DNA of 64,000 bases from contig NZ_CP165734.1 in assembly GCF_041200145.1 (NCBI RefSeq), positions 310,001 to 374,000 on the forward strand, written 5' to 3'. Both the position numbers and the translations under genes were made by a program. Numbering within the stretch: the stretch's first letter is position 1; each line of letters begins with the position of its first letter. Of this stretch, positions 36,839 to 47,615 are shown one piece after another. The notes beneath the pieces were generated by a model. It searched no databases. It was given only the letters and a program-made list of their open reading frames with translations, and was not told the DNA's origin. This DNA comes from Bradyrhizobium sp. LLZ17. GTDB lineage: Bacteria > Pseudomonadota > Alphaproteobacteria > Rhizobiales > Xanthobacteraceae.

Positions 36839-36976
36839 TCAGGCCGGATAACGGTTGCGACCGATGCTAGGGGAACGCGCCGCGACCTTCACCGGTCCGG
36901 CTGATGGGCCAAAAACAACAAATGCACTAAAACCAAGCCACAACGCCACGCCAGTCCAAACCAGGGTCGTCGTCAT
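36839..36976 (-). CDS. Small single-span membrane protein
   Basis: A 45-residue frame with one hydrophobic segment, LVWTGVALWLGFSAFVVFG, right after the initiator region. GGGAG lies about six bases upstream of the ATG at 36976. Function unknown. It is the first of three closely spaced small genes that run leftward. Confidence 0.42.
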   Translation of the reverse strand: MTTTLVWTGVALWLGFSAFVVFGPSAGPVKVAARSPSIGRNRYPA

Positions 36977-37125
36977 GATGTGCTCCCGCCAAATCAGGCA
37001 GGAATCACTAGCGGTGATTTGCGCGAATCAGGGAAGTCCGGAGGAGTACGGATTCAGGTTGCAATTTTAGGCATTGCGCGCCGCAAACATCCGTAAGAAC
37101 CGCAGATTGCCGGCGCAGCTGCGCT

Positions 37126-37827
37126 TCAGATCGCCTCGCCGCGTGCGGCTGCGGCGGCGTTGCGGATCGCCCCGATATTGGTCTTGTACGCCTCCTGCGT
37201 GCCGCCCTTGAACACCGAGGTGCCGGCAACGAAGGCGTTGGCGCCGGCCGCGGCAAGCGCGCCCGCCACCTCAGGCCCGACGCCACCGTCGACCTCGATA
37301 TCGATCGGCCGGCCCGCAACCATGGCGCGGATGTCGCTGATCTTGCCGATCGCGGAGCGGATGAAGGCCTGACCGCCGAAGCCCGGATTGACCGACATCA
37401 CCAGCACGAGGTCGACCAGGTCGAGCACGTATTCGAGCGCGCCGACCGGCGTGCCCGGATTGAGCGAGACGCCGGCCTTCTTGCCGAGCGCGCGGATCGC
37501 TTGCAGCGAGCGGTGAAGATGTGGACCCGCTTCCGCATGCACGGTGATGTGGTCGCAACCGGCCTTGGCGAAGGCCTCGAGATAGGGATCGCAGGGCGAG
37601 ATCATCAGATGCGCGTCGAAGATCTTCTTTGTGTGCGGGCGCATCGCCTTGATGACGTCGGGGCCGTACGAGATATTGGGAACGAAATGCCCGTCCATCA
37701 CGTCGAGATGAATCCAGTCGGCGCCGGCGGCATCCACCGCGCGCACCTCTTCGCCGAGCCTCGAGAAATCGGAGGCCAGGATCGAGGGCGCAATTGCCAG
37801 GGGTCGGGGGGCGAAGGCTTGGGTCAT
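37126..37827 (-). CDS. rpe: Ribulose-phosphate 3-epimerase
   Basis: Interconverts ribulose 5-phosphate and xylulose 5-phosphate in the pentose phosphate and Calvin cycles. The 233-residue TIM barrel shows [17 protein letters not shown], then [16 protein letters not shown] with metal-binding His and Asp, [25 protein letters not shown] and EVDGGVGPE, all conserved in the family. It stands alone here with no neighbouring carbon-fixation genes. Confidence 0.96.
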   Translation of the reverse strand: MTQAFAPRPLAIAPSILASDFSRLGEEVRAVDAAGADWIHLDVMDGHFVPNISYGPDVIKAMRPHTKKIFDAHLMISPCDPYLEAFAKAGCDHITVHAEAGPHLHRSLQAIRALGKKAGVSLNPGTPVGALEYVLDLVDLVLVMSVNPGFGGQAFIRSAIGKISDIRAMVAGRPIDIEVDGGVGPEVAGALAAAGANAFVAGTSVFKGGTQEAYKTNIGAIRNAAAAARGEAI

Positions 37828-38080
37828 GGTGCTGTTTCCCGTGGCGGCCGAAAGAGCAATGGGCCTCGCCTAACATGGGCCTTCGCGCCCGGCAATGCAG
37901 GGGCGGTGAGCTTCCTGTGGGCGGAAATTCTTGCCGTCTCCGGCATGAATTGCCGATGGTCCCACGCCCCGCAAGGCGCGGTGGAGGCGGATTTCATTGA
38001 GCTTTTTGCGCTGGCACGACGCTTGCTGCTTGACCGCCGGAACATTGGCCGCGGCATGCCGCATCGGTTGGAGTTGTGCA

Positions 38081-38863
38081 ATGTTGTTTGCGCTTGGTGC
38101 CGTCTCGAGTGCGCTTGATGCCATTCAGTCGCTGACAAACTCGAAATCCTCCTCCTCGGCGCAGAAGACGGGATCGTCGCAAGGCGCGGGCGCCAATCCG
38201 TTTGCGATCGACAGCGGCAGCAACAGCACGACCACCTGCGCGATCTCGTCGGTCAATTCCGGCAACGGCGCGCAGATCGCGCCGGAGACGATGAGCGCAC
38301 TGATCGCCGCACAGAGCCAGTCGTCGGACAGCGCGACCAGCTCGACGTCGTCGAGCTCGGCATCGGCGAGCCGCGACGCTGCGCTGAAGGATCTGTTCTC
38401 GCAGATCGATGCGGACGGCGACGGCAAGATCACCAAGTCCGAATTCGAGAAAGCGCTGGGCGCCGGCGGCACCAACACCGCGCAGGCCGATGATGTGTTC
38501 TCGAAGCTGGACAAGAATTCCGACGGCAGCGTCAGTCTCGAGGAGATGTCCAAGGCGCTGAAGAGCGGCCATCGTGGCGGCCACCATCACGCGGGCGGCG
38601 CCAGCGGCTCCGGCGATGCGTCCGGCAGCGGCTCGGACTCCTCGTCGCAATCGAGCGGCGGGTCGACCTCGACCACGTCGACGGGTGCTGACGGCTCGAC
38701 CACCACCACCGTCACCTATCCCGACGGTTTCAAGATGACCACGACGGTACCTGGCACGTCAGCCACCGGCAACTCGCCCTACGACTTGTTCGCACAATTG
38801 ATGCAACGCCAGGGGCAGGCGTCGTCCGCGTCCTCAGCTTCATCGACATCTATGAGCGTGTGA
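38081..38863 (+). CDS. EF-hand protein with Ser/Gly-rich low-complexity regions
   Basis: A 260-residue protein. Two canonical EF-hand loops lie at about residues 110-121 (DADGDGKITKSE) and 144-155 (DKNSDGSVSLEE), each with acidic ligands at positions 1, 3, 5 and 12. On either side are Ser/Ala/Gly/Thr-rich stretches, including SGHRGGHHHAGG and a Ser-Gly-Thr repeat region. No convincing signal peptide is present in the chosen frame, whose start (MLFALGAVSSALDAIQSL) has a GGAG upstream; a longer frame from 37997 cannot be excluded. A calcium-binding or structural role is likely. Confidence 0.8.
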   Translation: MLFALGAVSSALDAIQSLTNSKSSSSAQKTGSSQGAGANPFAIDSGSNSTTTCAISSVNSGNGAQIAPETMSALIAAQSQSSDSATSSTSSSSASASRDAALKDLFSQIDADGDGKITKSEFEKALGAGGTNTAQADDVFSKLDKNSDGSVSLEEMSKALKSGHRGGHHHAGGASGSGDASGSGSDSSSQSSGGSTSTTSTGADGSTTTTVTYPDGFKMTTTVPGTSATGNSPYDLFAQLMQRQGQASSASSASSTSMSV

Positions 38864-38879
38864 CGCGCGTTCTGAGGCA

Positions 38880-39884
38880 CTAGCCAAACTGATCCTTCCA
38901 CGCCGGCAGCGCGCCTGGCAATCGCAGCGCAGCTGCTTCGTAGATGCCGCGTGCGATCGCGCGGGCGACCACGTTGGCGGCGACCGTGCCGAGCTCGGTG
39001 AGGCCTGCAACGGGCTCGATCGGTTTCGCGCACGTCGCGGCGGCAAACAGCACGTCGCCGTCGGTAGGGGCGTGCACCGGATAGATCGCGCGGGCAAAGC
39101 CCGTGTGGGCGATCATCGCCAGCCGCTTGGCTTGCGGCTTGGTCAGCACCGCATCGGTGACGATGACGCCAATCGTGGTGTTTTCGCGCTCGCTTGCGGT
39201 AGGCCCGCCCTTGATGCGCATCTTGAGCATGTCGTCCGTGAACGCAGCGGGCAGTCCGTGGCCACCGAACTCGCGGTTGATCTCGAACGGCGCCGCCCAG
39301 AACCACGGCCCGTCGCCGACAGTGACGCTGCCCACCGCATTGACGGCGACGATCGCCGCGACCTTGACGCCGCCGGTCGTCACTGCCGAGGCCGAGCCGA
39401 GCCCGCCCTTGAACGTCGCGGTGGTGGCTCCCAGACCGGCGCCAACGCTGCCAAGCGCAAACTCCGTGCCGGCGCAAGCCGCCGCGGCGTAGCCGAGGTC
39501 GCGATAGGGTGAAAAACGGCCCCAGGCCTTGTCGCCGCCATTGAGAAGATCGAACAGGATCGCACCCGGCACGATCGGAATCAGCGCCTCGCGGACGCGG
39601 AAACCGCGCCCCTGTTCGGCGAGCCAGGCCTGGACCCCGCCGCCCGCGTCGAGGCCGAAGGCGGAGCCGCCCGACAGCGCGATCGCATCGACCCGCTCGA
39701 CTGTGCTGGCGAGATCGAGCAATGCGTCCTCGCGCGTGCCGGGGCCGCCGCCACGGACGTCGATCGCCGCCACCGCCGGGGCATCGAAGATGATCGCGGT
39801 CGTGCCGGAGGCGACTTTTGCGTCCTCGGCATGGCCGACGCGAACGCCGGCAACATCGGTGAGAAGGTTTTTCAAGGACCGCAC
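38880..39884 (-). CDS. P1 family peptidase (DmpA-like aminopeptidase)
   Basis: A 334-residue self-processing N-terminal nucleophile hydrolase of the S58 family. NLLTDVAGVRVGHAED opens the fold, ALSGGSAFGLDAGGGV is the conserved glycine-rich region, and ERENTTIGVIVTDAVL is where autocleavage is expected, with Thr as the likely nucleophile. Family members release amino acids from short peptides, amides or esters. The GTG at 39884 gives MRSLKNLLTDV; a TTG nine bases inside is an alternative. The same frame runs open far upstream antisense to nothing real, which makes it look falsely long. Confidence 0.88.
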   Translation of the reverse strand: MRSLKNLLTDVAGVRVGHAEDAKVASGTTAIIFDAPAVAAIDVRGGGPGTREDALLDLASTVERVDAIALSGGSAFGLDAGGGVQAWLAEQGRGFRVREALIPIVPGAILFDLLNGGDKAWGRFSPYRDLGYAAAACAGTEFALGSVGAGLGATTATFKGGLGSASAVTTGGVKVAAIVAVNAVGSVTVGDGPWFWAAPFEINREFGGHGLPAAFTDDMLKMRIKGGPTASERENTTIGVIVTDAVLTKPQAKRLAMIAHTGFARAIYPVHAPTDGDVLFAAATCAKPIEPVAGLTELGTVAANVVARAIARGIYEAAALRLPGALPAWKDQFG

Positions 39885-39928
39885 TCCATGCCGTGCCGTC
39901 TCAGCGATAGCGCACGGACGCCGCAGGC

Positions 39929-42734
39929 TCAACTCGCCAGCGCCGTCCTGAGCATTTTGGCGAGCTCGGACTTGCGGTATGGCTTTGCCAGCAGCAGCAC
40001 GCCGGAATCGAGCCGGCCGTGGTGGACGATTGCGTTTTCGGTATAGCCCGACGTGAACAGAGTCTTGAGGTCGGGGCGCCGCCGCGCCGCCTCGTCCGCG
40101 AGCTGACGGCCGTTCATGTTGCCGGGCATGATGATGTCGGTGAAGAGCAGGTCGATGTCCTTGTCGGCATCGATGATGGTGAGCGCCTCGGCCGCATTGG
40201 CGGCTTCGAGCGCGGTATAACCGAGGCTCTTGACCTGAGTCATGACGTATTGCCGTACCAGCGCGTCGTCCTCGACGATCAGGATCTTCTCGTCGCCGCC
40301 GGTGATGGGCACGTTCTGGAGCGCCTCGTATTCGGTCTCCTGCACACCCGTGGAGCGCGGCAGGTAGATCTTCACGCTCGTGCCGTGGCCTTCCTCGCTG
40401 TAGATCTTGACGTGTCCGCCGGACTGCTTGACGAAGCCGAACACCATGCTGAGCCCGAGTCCCGTGCCCTTGCCGACTTCCTTGGTGGTGAAGAAGGGAT
40501 CGAACACCCGATCGACCAGCTCGGCCGGAATTCCGGAGCCGGTATCGCTGACCGCGATCATCACGTAATTGCCGGGAGCGACGTCGGCATTCATGCTGGC
40601 ATAGCCGTCGTCGAGAAAAATGTTGCGTGTCTCCAGCACCAGCGTGCCGCCTTCCGGCATGGCGTCGCGTGCGTTCAGCGCAAGGTTCAAGATCGCGGAG
40701 GTGAGCTGGTTGGGGTCGACCAGCGCGGGCCAGGCATCCTCGGTCAGCTGCGGCGTGATGGTGATCTGCTCGCCCAAAGTGGGATGCAGCAGCTTCGCGG
40801 CTTCGAGCGCCAGGGCATTGACGTCGATCTCGCGCGGCTGGAGCGGCTGCTTGCGGGCGAAGGCGAGCAGATGCTTGGTCAGCTGCGCGCCGCGCTCGGC
40901 GGCGTCGTCGATCAGCCTGGTGATGGCGGCGAGCTCGGGGCGGTCGGCAACGGCGTCCGCCAGGATGCCGATCGTGCCGGTGATGACGGTCAGCACGTTG
41001 TTGAAATCGTGGGCGACGCCGCCGGTCAGCTGGCCGATGGCGTCCATCTTCTGGACCTGCCTGAATTGTGCCTCTGCGGCTTGTTTGTCGGTCAGGTCGC
41101 GGCCAATGAAGAAATGGCGCTTGACCGGCTCGGACCACGTCCCCATCCAGTTCAGCGTGACCTCGTGACCGTCATAGTGGTAGTAGCGCGCCTCGAAGCT
41201 GCGTTTGATCTGGCCGCGGCGCGCCTCGCGCATCTCATGGCGGGTCCTTTCGAGATCGTCGGGATGGATGAACTCGGTCGCGCTGTGCCCGATCATATCG
41301 TCCGGGCTGAAGCCGAGGATGTCCTTCACGCTCGGGCTGACCTGGATGAAATTGCCAAAGCCGTCGGTCACCAGGATCAGATCCTGCGAGGTCTCGAAGA
41401 TGCGCTGGCGCTCCTCGATTTCGCGGCGCAGTTTCTCCCGTGATTGTTTCTCCTCGGTGATGTCATGGGCGATCTTGGAAACCCCGATGATCTCTCCGCT
41501 GGCCGATCTCAACGGGGAAATATTCAGAACGACATCAACTTGGCGGCCGTCATTCCGGATACGGACCGTCTCGTGCTGGCCGATCGACTCGTTGCTGCTG
41601 ATCCGGTTGAGAATACCTCTGACTTCGGCCTTCCGGTCCGGCGGCACGATGAGGTCGATCGGCTGCCCGACCGCCTCACTGGCGGAATAGCCGAACAGGC
41701 GTTCGGCAGCACTGTTCCAGCCCGTGATGACGCCATCCAGCGACTGGGTGATGATGGCATCGTTGGAGGATCTCGACCACGGCACCGTACAGCGCAAGGC
41801 GCTTGCCATAGAAGTCACGGTCCAGGGCCGATTGTTCGCGCAGCCTGCCGACCAGACCGACCGTTTGCGCCTGGAGGCGAACGTTCTCGATCAGCAGCAC
41901 GGCGAGCACGAAGCTCGATGCGCCGAGGCTGTAGAGGCGGCCGGCGTAGAAGCCGAGATCGTAGCGAGCGACGTTGACGATCGCCGACAGGCCGATGTCG
42001 AATAGCCAGGCGCACATCGTGACCATGAGCCAGACGTCGATCACGCTGTGCGGTTTGCGGAACCACAGCGCTATCAGCGCTGCGAAGCTCAACGACCAGA
42101 TGAACGATACCACCCCGGTCATGGTCGTGGTGTAGCGACCGTCTTTGAGCAGGACTGGCAGCAGATCGTGCTGCGCCGTAGCCACCCAGGTGATGGCGGT
42201 CATCGCCACGACCACACCGAGGACGGCGAGCGCGATCGAACGCTCGGTCGATCCCTCGATCTTGTTGCCACCGCTACCGTCCTTCAGCCAGCTATAGGCC
42301 AGCACGAACAGCGGGAACCCACCGTGACAGATCATGTAGAGCCAGATCGAGGTCTGTGAGCTGGCGCCCAGCAGTCCGGCCGGGGCGAACAGCCCGGGAA
42401 AGGTGAGGGCGTGGCTCGTAGCCGCCGCGGCCGTGAACAGATATCCGGCAGCCAGCCACAGCAGCGCGCGGCTGCGCAGGATCGCGAATTGTGACAGCAG
42501 CAGAACTGCGGTGATGATGTCGATGACCGCGAGGGCCGACTGGCAGCTGGCCAGGAACGCCGGCATTTGCATCAGCGGCGTACCCGCGAACGGAGCGGCC
42601 ACCGCGAACAGGATCGTGGAGATGCCCACAATCGCCAATGCTGCAGTGCGATCGCTCTGCGTGGCGGGCAGCGTCGAAAGGAAAGTGCTTCGATCGTTCT
42701 TTGCGTGCACGTTGACCTCTCGCTCGGTCGGCAT
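39929..42734 (-). pseudogene. Hybrid sensor histidine kinase (MASE4-PAS-PAS-HK-REC), frameshifted
   Basis: The N-terminal part (42734 to about 41771) encodes seven to eight membrane spans resembling a MASE4 sensor. The rest, in another frame, has two PAS domains, the phospho-acceptor block GGVAHDFNNVLTVITGT, an ATPase domain (DTGSGIPAELVDRVFDPFFT, GTGLGLSMV) and a C-terminal receiver with its Asp in LLFTDIIMPG. Removing one base near 41771 joins ALYGAVVE to SSNDAIITQSLDGVITGW, the usual MASE-PAS junction, and gives about 934 residues. As written the membrane sensor stops early in PAS1 and the kinase part would need an internal start. A sequence error is possible. Confidence 0.83.
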
Positions 42735-42973
42735 AGGGTATCTTTCAGAACTTCGTCGGCCGGCTTGCCCTAGTCTCCATGGTAACGCGCTCCGGGCACC
42801 GTTCCCAAGAGGACATGCCCACGACTCAACCGAAGGTTACAGTTTACTTAATTTGCGAAGGGATGCGGAACAGGAATCGGTAAGGTTGGCTTTACTGAAC
42901 GGACCCATACTGCCTTGGCCAGGCCGCCGTTGGATTGAACCAATTAATGTTACGAGATCCGGGAGTTGTTCCC

Positions 42974-43360
42974 ATGCCCCGTGTCCTAATTGTCGACGAT
43001 CAGAAGGACGTCCGCGCCATGGTCGCCATCGTGCTCCGGGTCAACCACTATGACGTGGTCGAGGCGGACAGCGGGGCGGCCGGCCTGAAGGCCTTCAGCG
43101 AGAGCGCTTTCGACGCTGCGATTGTCGACATTTTCCTGGCCGAAACCAGCGGCGTCGACCTCATGGCGACCATTCGCGAGCGGGTTCCAGGATTCCCGAT
43201 CGTGGCGATCTCCGGCATGACGGCGCTGGATTTCATCGGCGAAGCGCCCGGCCTTGCCAATGTGGTCTGCCTGCAAAAGCCGTTTCGGCCCAACGACCTG
43301 CTGCAGGCGCTCCAGAAGGCGCAACAAGCGGCGCGCGGAGAATTTTCCGCGGCCGTCTGA
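42974..43360 (+). CDS. CheY-like single-domain response regulator
   Basis: A 128-residue receiver domain. ILIVDDQ-like VLIVDDQKDVRAMV has the acidic pair, AAIVDIFLAETSG the phospho-acceptor Asp, and CLQKPFRPNDLLQAL the Lys. No output domain. ATG at 42974 follows GGGAG by eight bases and gives the standard MPRVLIVDDQ start. It is divergent from the hybrid kinase gene, 239 bases apart, and may take phosphate from it. Confidence 0.9.
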   Translation: MPRVLIVDDQKDVRAMVAIVLRVNHYDVVEADSGAAGLKAFSESAFDAAIVDIFLAETSGVDLMATIRERVPGFPIVAISGMTALDFIGEAPGLANVVCLQKPFRPNDLLQALQKAQQAARGEFSAAV

Positions 43361-43376
43361 CCGCGCTTGAAAAGAC

Positions 43377-43400
43377 AACGCCCCGGCGGACCGGGGCGTT
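43377..43400 (-). terminator. Hairpin terminator between response regulator and livJ
   Basis: A 10-bp perfect stem, AACGCCCCGG and CCGGGGCGTT, with a four-base loop. On the minus strand it is followed by GTCTTTTC, so it best fits termination of the liv operon, though it may act in both directions. Confidence 0.7.
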
Positions 43401-43433
43401 GGTGACATCTGGTAAAAGGTCAGGCGTTCTGTC

Positions 43434-44552
43434 TCAGGTGCCGTTGCCCTTGATCTCGGAGTAACCGCCCTTGGCGTCCCACTTGTAGACGACATAGTCG
43501 AGCTGCTTGATGTCGCCCTTGGAGTCATACTCGATCGGGCCGATCACGGTGTCCCACTTGCCGGCCTTGATGGCCGCCATGACCTTCTTGGCATCGGTGG
43601 TGCCGGCCTTCTTGGCTGCCTGCGACCAGACCTGCATCGCCGCATAGGTGTAGAGCGTGTAGCCCTCAGGGTCGATGTTCTTGGCCTTGAAGGCGTCGAC
43701 GATCTTCTTTGCGGTCGCCTTCTCGCGCGGATCGGGACCGAAGGTGAACAACGTGCCTTCACCGGCAGGGCCGGTGATGGAGGCGTACTCCTTGTCGGCA
43801 AGCGCGTCGCCGGCCATCAGGATCGTCTTGAGCCCCTGGTCGCGCATCTGGCGCAGGATCAGGCCGCTTTCCTGATGGTAACCGCCGACATAGACGAGAT
43901 CGATATTGTCGCGCTTCAGGCGCGAGACGATCGCGTTGAAGTCCTTGTCGCCCTTGTTGTAGGACTCGTACATCTTCTCGGTGATGCCGGCCTTGTTGAG
44001 CGCCTTCTTGGTTTCATCGGCCAGACCCTTGCCATAGGTGGTCTTGTCGTTGAGGATCGCGATGTTCTTGCCCTTGAAGTTCTTGGCGATGTACTGGGCC
44101 GCGACCAGGCCCTGCTGGTCGTCGCGGCCGCAGACGCGCGCCACGTTCCACAGTCCGCTATCGGTGAACTTCGGATTGGTGGAGGCGGGGGTAATCTGGA
44201 GCACGTTGCCGTCGGCATAGGCCTCCGAGGCCGGGATCGACGAGGACGAGCAATAGTGCCCGGCGACGAACGGGATCTTCGCGCTCGCGATCTTCTCGGC
44301 GACCGAGCGTGCCTGCTTCGGATCGCAGGCGTCGTCCTCGATATCGAGCGCGAGCTTCTTGCCATTGACGCCGCCGGCCGCGTTGATGTCAGCCACGGCC
44401 ATTTCGGCACCGTTCTTCATCTGGCGGCCGAAGGCCGACTCGCCGCCGGTCATCGGGCCTGCGACTGCGATGGTGACATCCTGCGCGAACGCCGCGCTCG
44501 ACAGCGCGATAGACGCACCGAATGCCAGACCGATGAGCTTGAGTGATTTCAT
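43434..44552 (-). CDS. livJ: Branched-chain amino acid ABC transporter, substrate-binding protein
   Basis: A 372-residue periplasmic binding protein of the LivJ/LivK type I fold. The signal peptide ends near SSAAFA-QDVTIAVAGP, and GPMTGGESAFGRQMKNGAEMAVADIN is the conserved start of the domain; FVAGHYCSSSSIPAS is in the ligand pocket region. ATG at 44552 is chosen as start of the signal peptide over a longer frame. It is the last gene of a five-gene cluster, 160 bases after livF, so it may also have its own promoter. Real ligand could be any of the branched-chain or related amino acids. Confidence 0.92.
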   Translation of the reverse strand: MKSLKLIGLAFGASIALSSAAFAQDVTIAVAGPMTGGESAFGRQMKNGAEMAVADINAAGGVNGKKLALDIEDDACDPKQARSVAEKIASAKIPFVAGHYCSSSSIPASEAYADGNVLQITPASTNPKFTDSGLWNVARVCGRDDQQGLVAAQYIAKNFKGKNIAILNDKTTYGKGLADETKKALNKAGITEKMYESYNKGDKDFNAIVSRLKRDNIDLVYVGGYHQESGLILRQMRDQGLKTILMAGDALADKEYASITGPAGEGTLFTFGPDPREKATAKKIVDAFKAKNIDPEGYTLYTYAAMQVWSQAAKKAGTTDAKKVMAAIKAGKWDTVIGPIEYDSKGDIKQLDYVVYKWDAKGGYSEIKGNGT

Positions 44553-44712
44553 GAGATACCTCGCGGGGTGGTCGCCTGTGGAAGTTGCCGGGGATGCCCG
44601 GTCCAAACCGGCGCCATTGTTGAATGAATCTTCGGAGAAGTCACCGGCAAAATACGGACATGCGCGGAGATATCGCCATATTCGGCCGGACGGGGTCCGG
44701 CATTGGGCGGCC

Positions 44713-45449
44713 TCAGCCGTGCCGCCCGCCTTCCAGATAGGCGGCGCGAATTTCGGGACGCTGCAACAACTCGGCGCCGGTTCCCGCCAGCGTAATCAGG
44801 CCATTGACCATGACGTAGCCGCGATGCGCGAGCTTGAGCGCATGGTTGGCGTTCTGCTCGACGATCAGGACGGTCAGGCCATCCTGCCGGTTCAAGGCGC
44901 GGATCGCGTCAAAAATCTGCCGGGCGATCAGCGGCGCCAGCCCGAGCGAGGGTTCATCGAGCAGGAGCAGGCGAGGGCGGCTCATCAAAGCGCGGCCGAT
45001 CGCCAGCATCTGCTGCTCGCCCCCGGACAGCGTGCCGCCGCGCTGGACGTAGCGCTCCTTCAGCCGCGGAAACAGCGAGAAGACGCGCGCAAGCGTCGCC
45101 TCCCGCTCGGCCTCGGTGCATGAGGTGGCGTCCGCTCCCATCTGGAGGTTTTCCGCCACGCTCATGCGCGGGAAGATGCGGCGGCCTTCCGGCGCTTGCG
45201 CGATGCGCAAATGCGCGATCTCGTGGGTCGGAACGTCGGTGATGTCGCGGCCTTCGTACAGGATCTGGCCGGCGCGGGCGCGCGGCTTGCCGAAAATCGT
45301 CATCATCAGCGTCGACTTGCCGGCGCCGTTGGCGCCGATCAGGGCGACGATCTCGCCGGCATTGATCTCGACGTCGACGCCCTTGAGCGCCTCGATCTTG
45401 CCATAGGCGGCATGCAGGCCACGGATCGCGAGCAGGGGAGCAGGCGCCA

Positions 45450-45450
<1 letters not shown>
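44713..45450 (-). CDS. livF: Branched-chain amino acid ABC transporter, ATPase LivF
   Basis: A 245-residue ABC ATPase with Walker A IGANGAGKSTLMMTI, signature LSGGEQQMLAIGRAL and Walker B LLLLDEPSLGLAP. The LivF subtype is shown by DVEINAGEIVALIG and its short length. It overlaps the livG stop by one base (TGATG), indicating translational coupling. A GTG one codon further upstream is possible. Confidence 0.95.
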
Positions 45451-46279
<829 letters not shown>

Positions 46280-46283
<4 letters not shown>

Positions 46284-47605
46284 CCGTGCCCTTCCTTGAC
46301 GAGGTCGGACGAGATCGCCTGAGCCTTGGTCAGAAACACGGTCGGCGCGCGATGGCCGATCAGGCCGCGCGGCCGCCAGATCATGATCAGCACCATGGCA
46401 ATGCCAAACACCAGCATGCGGTAGGTCTCGAGGCTGCGGAACAGCTCGAAGCCGCCGATCATGGCGAGTGCTGCGAGCGCCACGCCGAGCTGCGAGCCCA
46501 TGCCGCCGAGCACGACGATGGCGAGCACCAGCGCCGATTCCTGGAAGGTAAAGGATTCCGGGCTGATGAAGCCCTGCCGCGTGGCGAAGAATGCGCCGGC
46601 AAAGCCGCCGAACATCGCCCCGGTCGCGAACGCGGTGAGCTTTGTGGTCGTGGTGTTGATGCCGAGCGCGCGGCAGGCGACTTCGTCCTCGCGCAATGCC
46701 TCCCAGGCCCGGCCGATCGGCAGGCGGCGCAACCGGATCGTGACCCAGTTGGTGAGAAGCGCGAGCGCCAGGATCAGGTAAAACAGGAAGACGATGCGAT
46801 GGGTCGGCGAATATTCGATGCCGAGCTTGGCGGCGAGCCCGTTGTCGCTGTTATCGAGCGGGATGCCGAAGAAGGAGGGGCGCGGAATGTTGGAGACACC
46901 GTTGGGCCCGCCGGTCAAATCCTGCCAGTTGATGATGACGAGGCGGATGATCTCGCCGAAGGCGAGCGTCACGATGGCGAGATAATCGCCGCGCAGTCGC
47001 AGCACGGGGAAGCCAAGCAGTACGCCCCAGAACGCGGCCAGGATGCCGGCGAGCGGCAGGCACACCCAGAAAGACCAGCCGAAATTGGTGGCCAGCAGCG
47101 CGTAGGAATAGGCGCCCACCGCATAGAACGCGACGTAGCCGAGATCGAGCAGGCCGGCGAGGCCGACCACCACGTTCAGCCCCCAGCCCAGCATCACATA
47201 GGTGAGCACGAGGATCGCGAGGTCGAGGATGTAGCGCTGGTCATAGAAGATCACCGGCACCAGCACCGTGAAAATCAGGAGCGCCGGGGCGACATAGCGG
47301 CCGAGCAACGACATTCCGCTTTGCACCGCGGGTGGCACCAGCTTTTCGGCACCGGTCGGAGCGATCCACTGCCGCAACAGCTCGATCACAATCGAACCGC
47401 CAAAAACGGCAGCGACAATCGATGCAAGATCGCCGAAGCGGGTCCAATAGGTGAGTTGGCCGTCGGAGCCCGCCTCGGTGCGGATGCCGATCATCAGCGA
47501 GAACAACACCAGCGCGATCAGTGCATTGATGAAGGCGGTCTTCAGAAGGGCGGGGATGCCGGCGGTGCGACTGGCGTGCGTGGTCTTGGGCGGAGTGGGT
47601 GTCAC
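46280..47605 (-). CDS. livM: Branched-chain amino acid ABC transporter, permease LivM
   Basis: A 441-residue permease with about ten spans. VVVGLAGLLDLGYVAFYAVGAY and GLPLDN-like segments define LivM, and the loop IGRAWEALREDEVACRALGINT is the EAA-type contact with the ATPase. The long N-terminal extension (about 120 residues, three to four extra spans) before the conserved core is usual in rhizobial LivM. It begins ten bases after livH and overlaps livG. Confidence 0.94.
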
Positions 47606-47615
47606 GCGGCGGCCG

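Noticed and set aside
38880..41138. A 752-codon open frame over the peptidase and the histidine kinase
   Set aside because: Only its last 334 codons are a real peptidase. The upstream part is antisense-phase sequence of the kinase in another frame and has Arg/Pro-rich nonsense composition.
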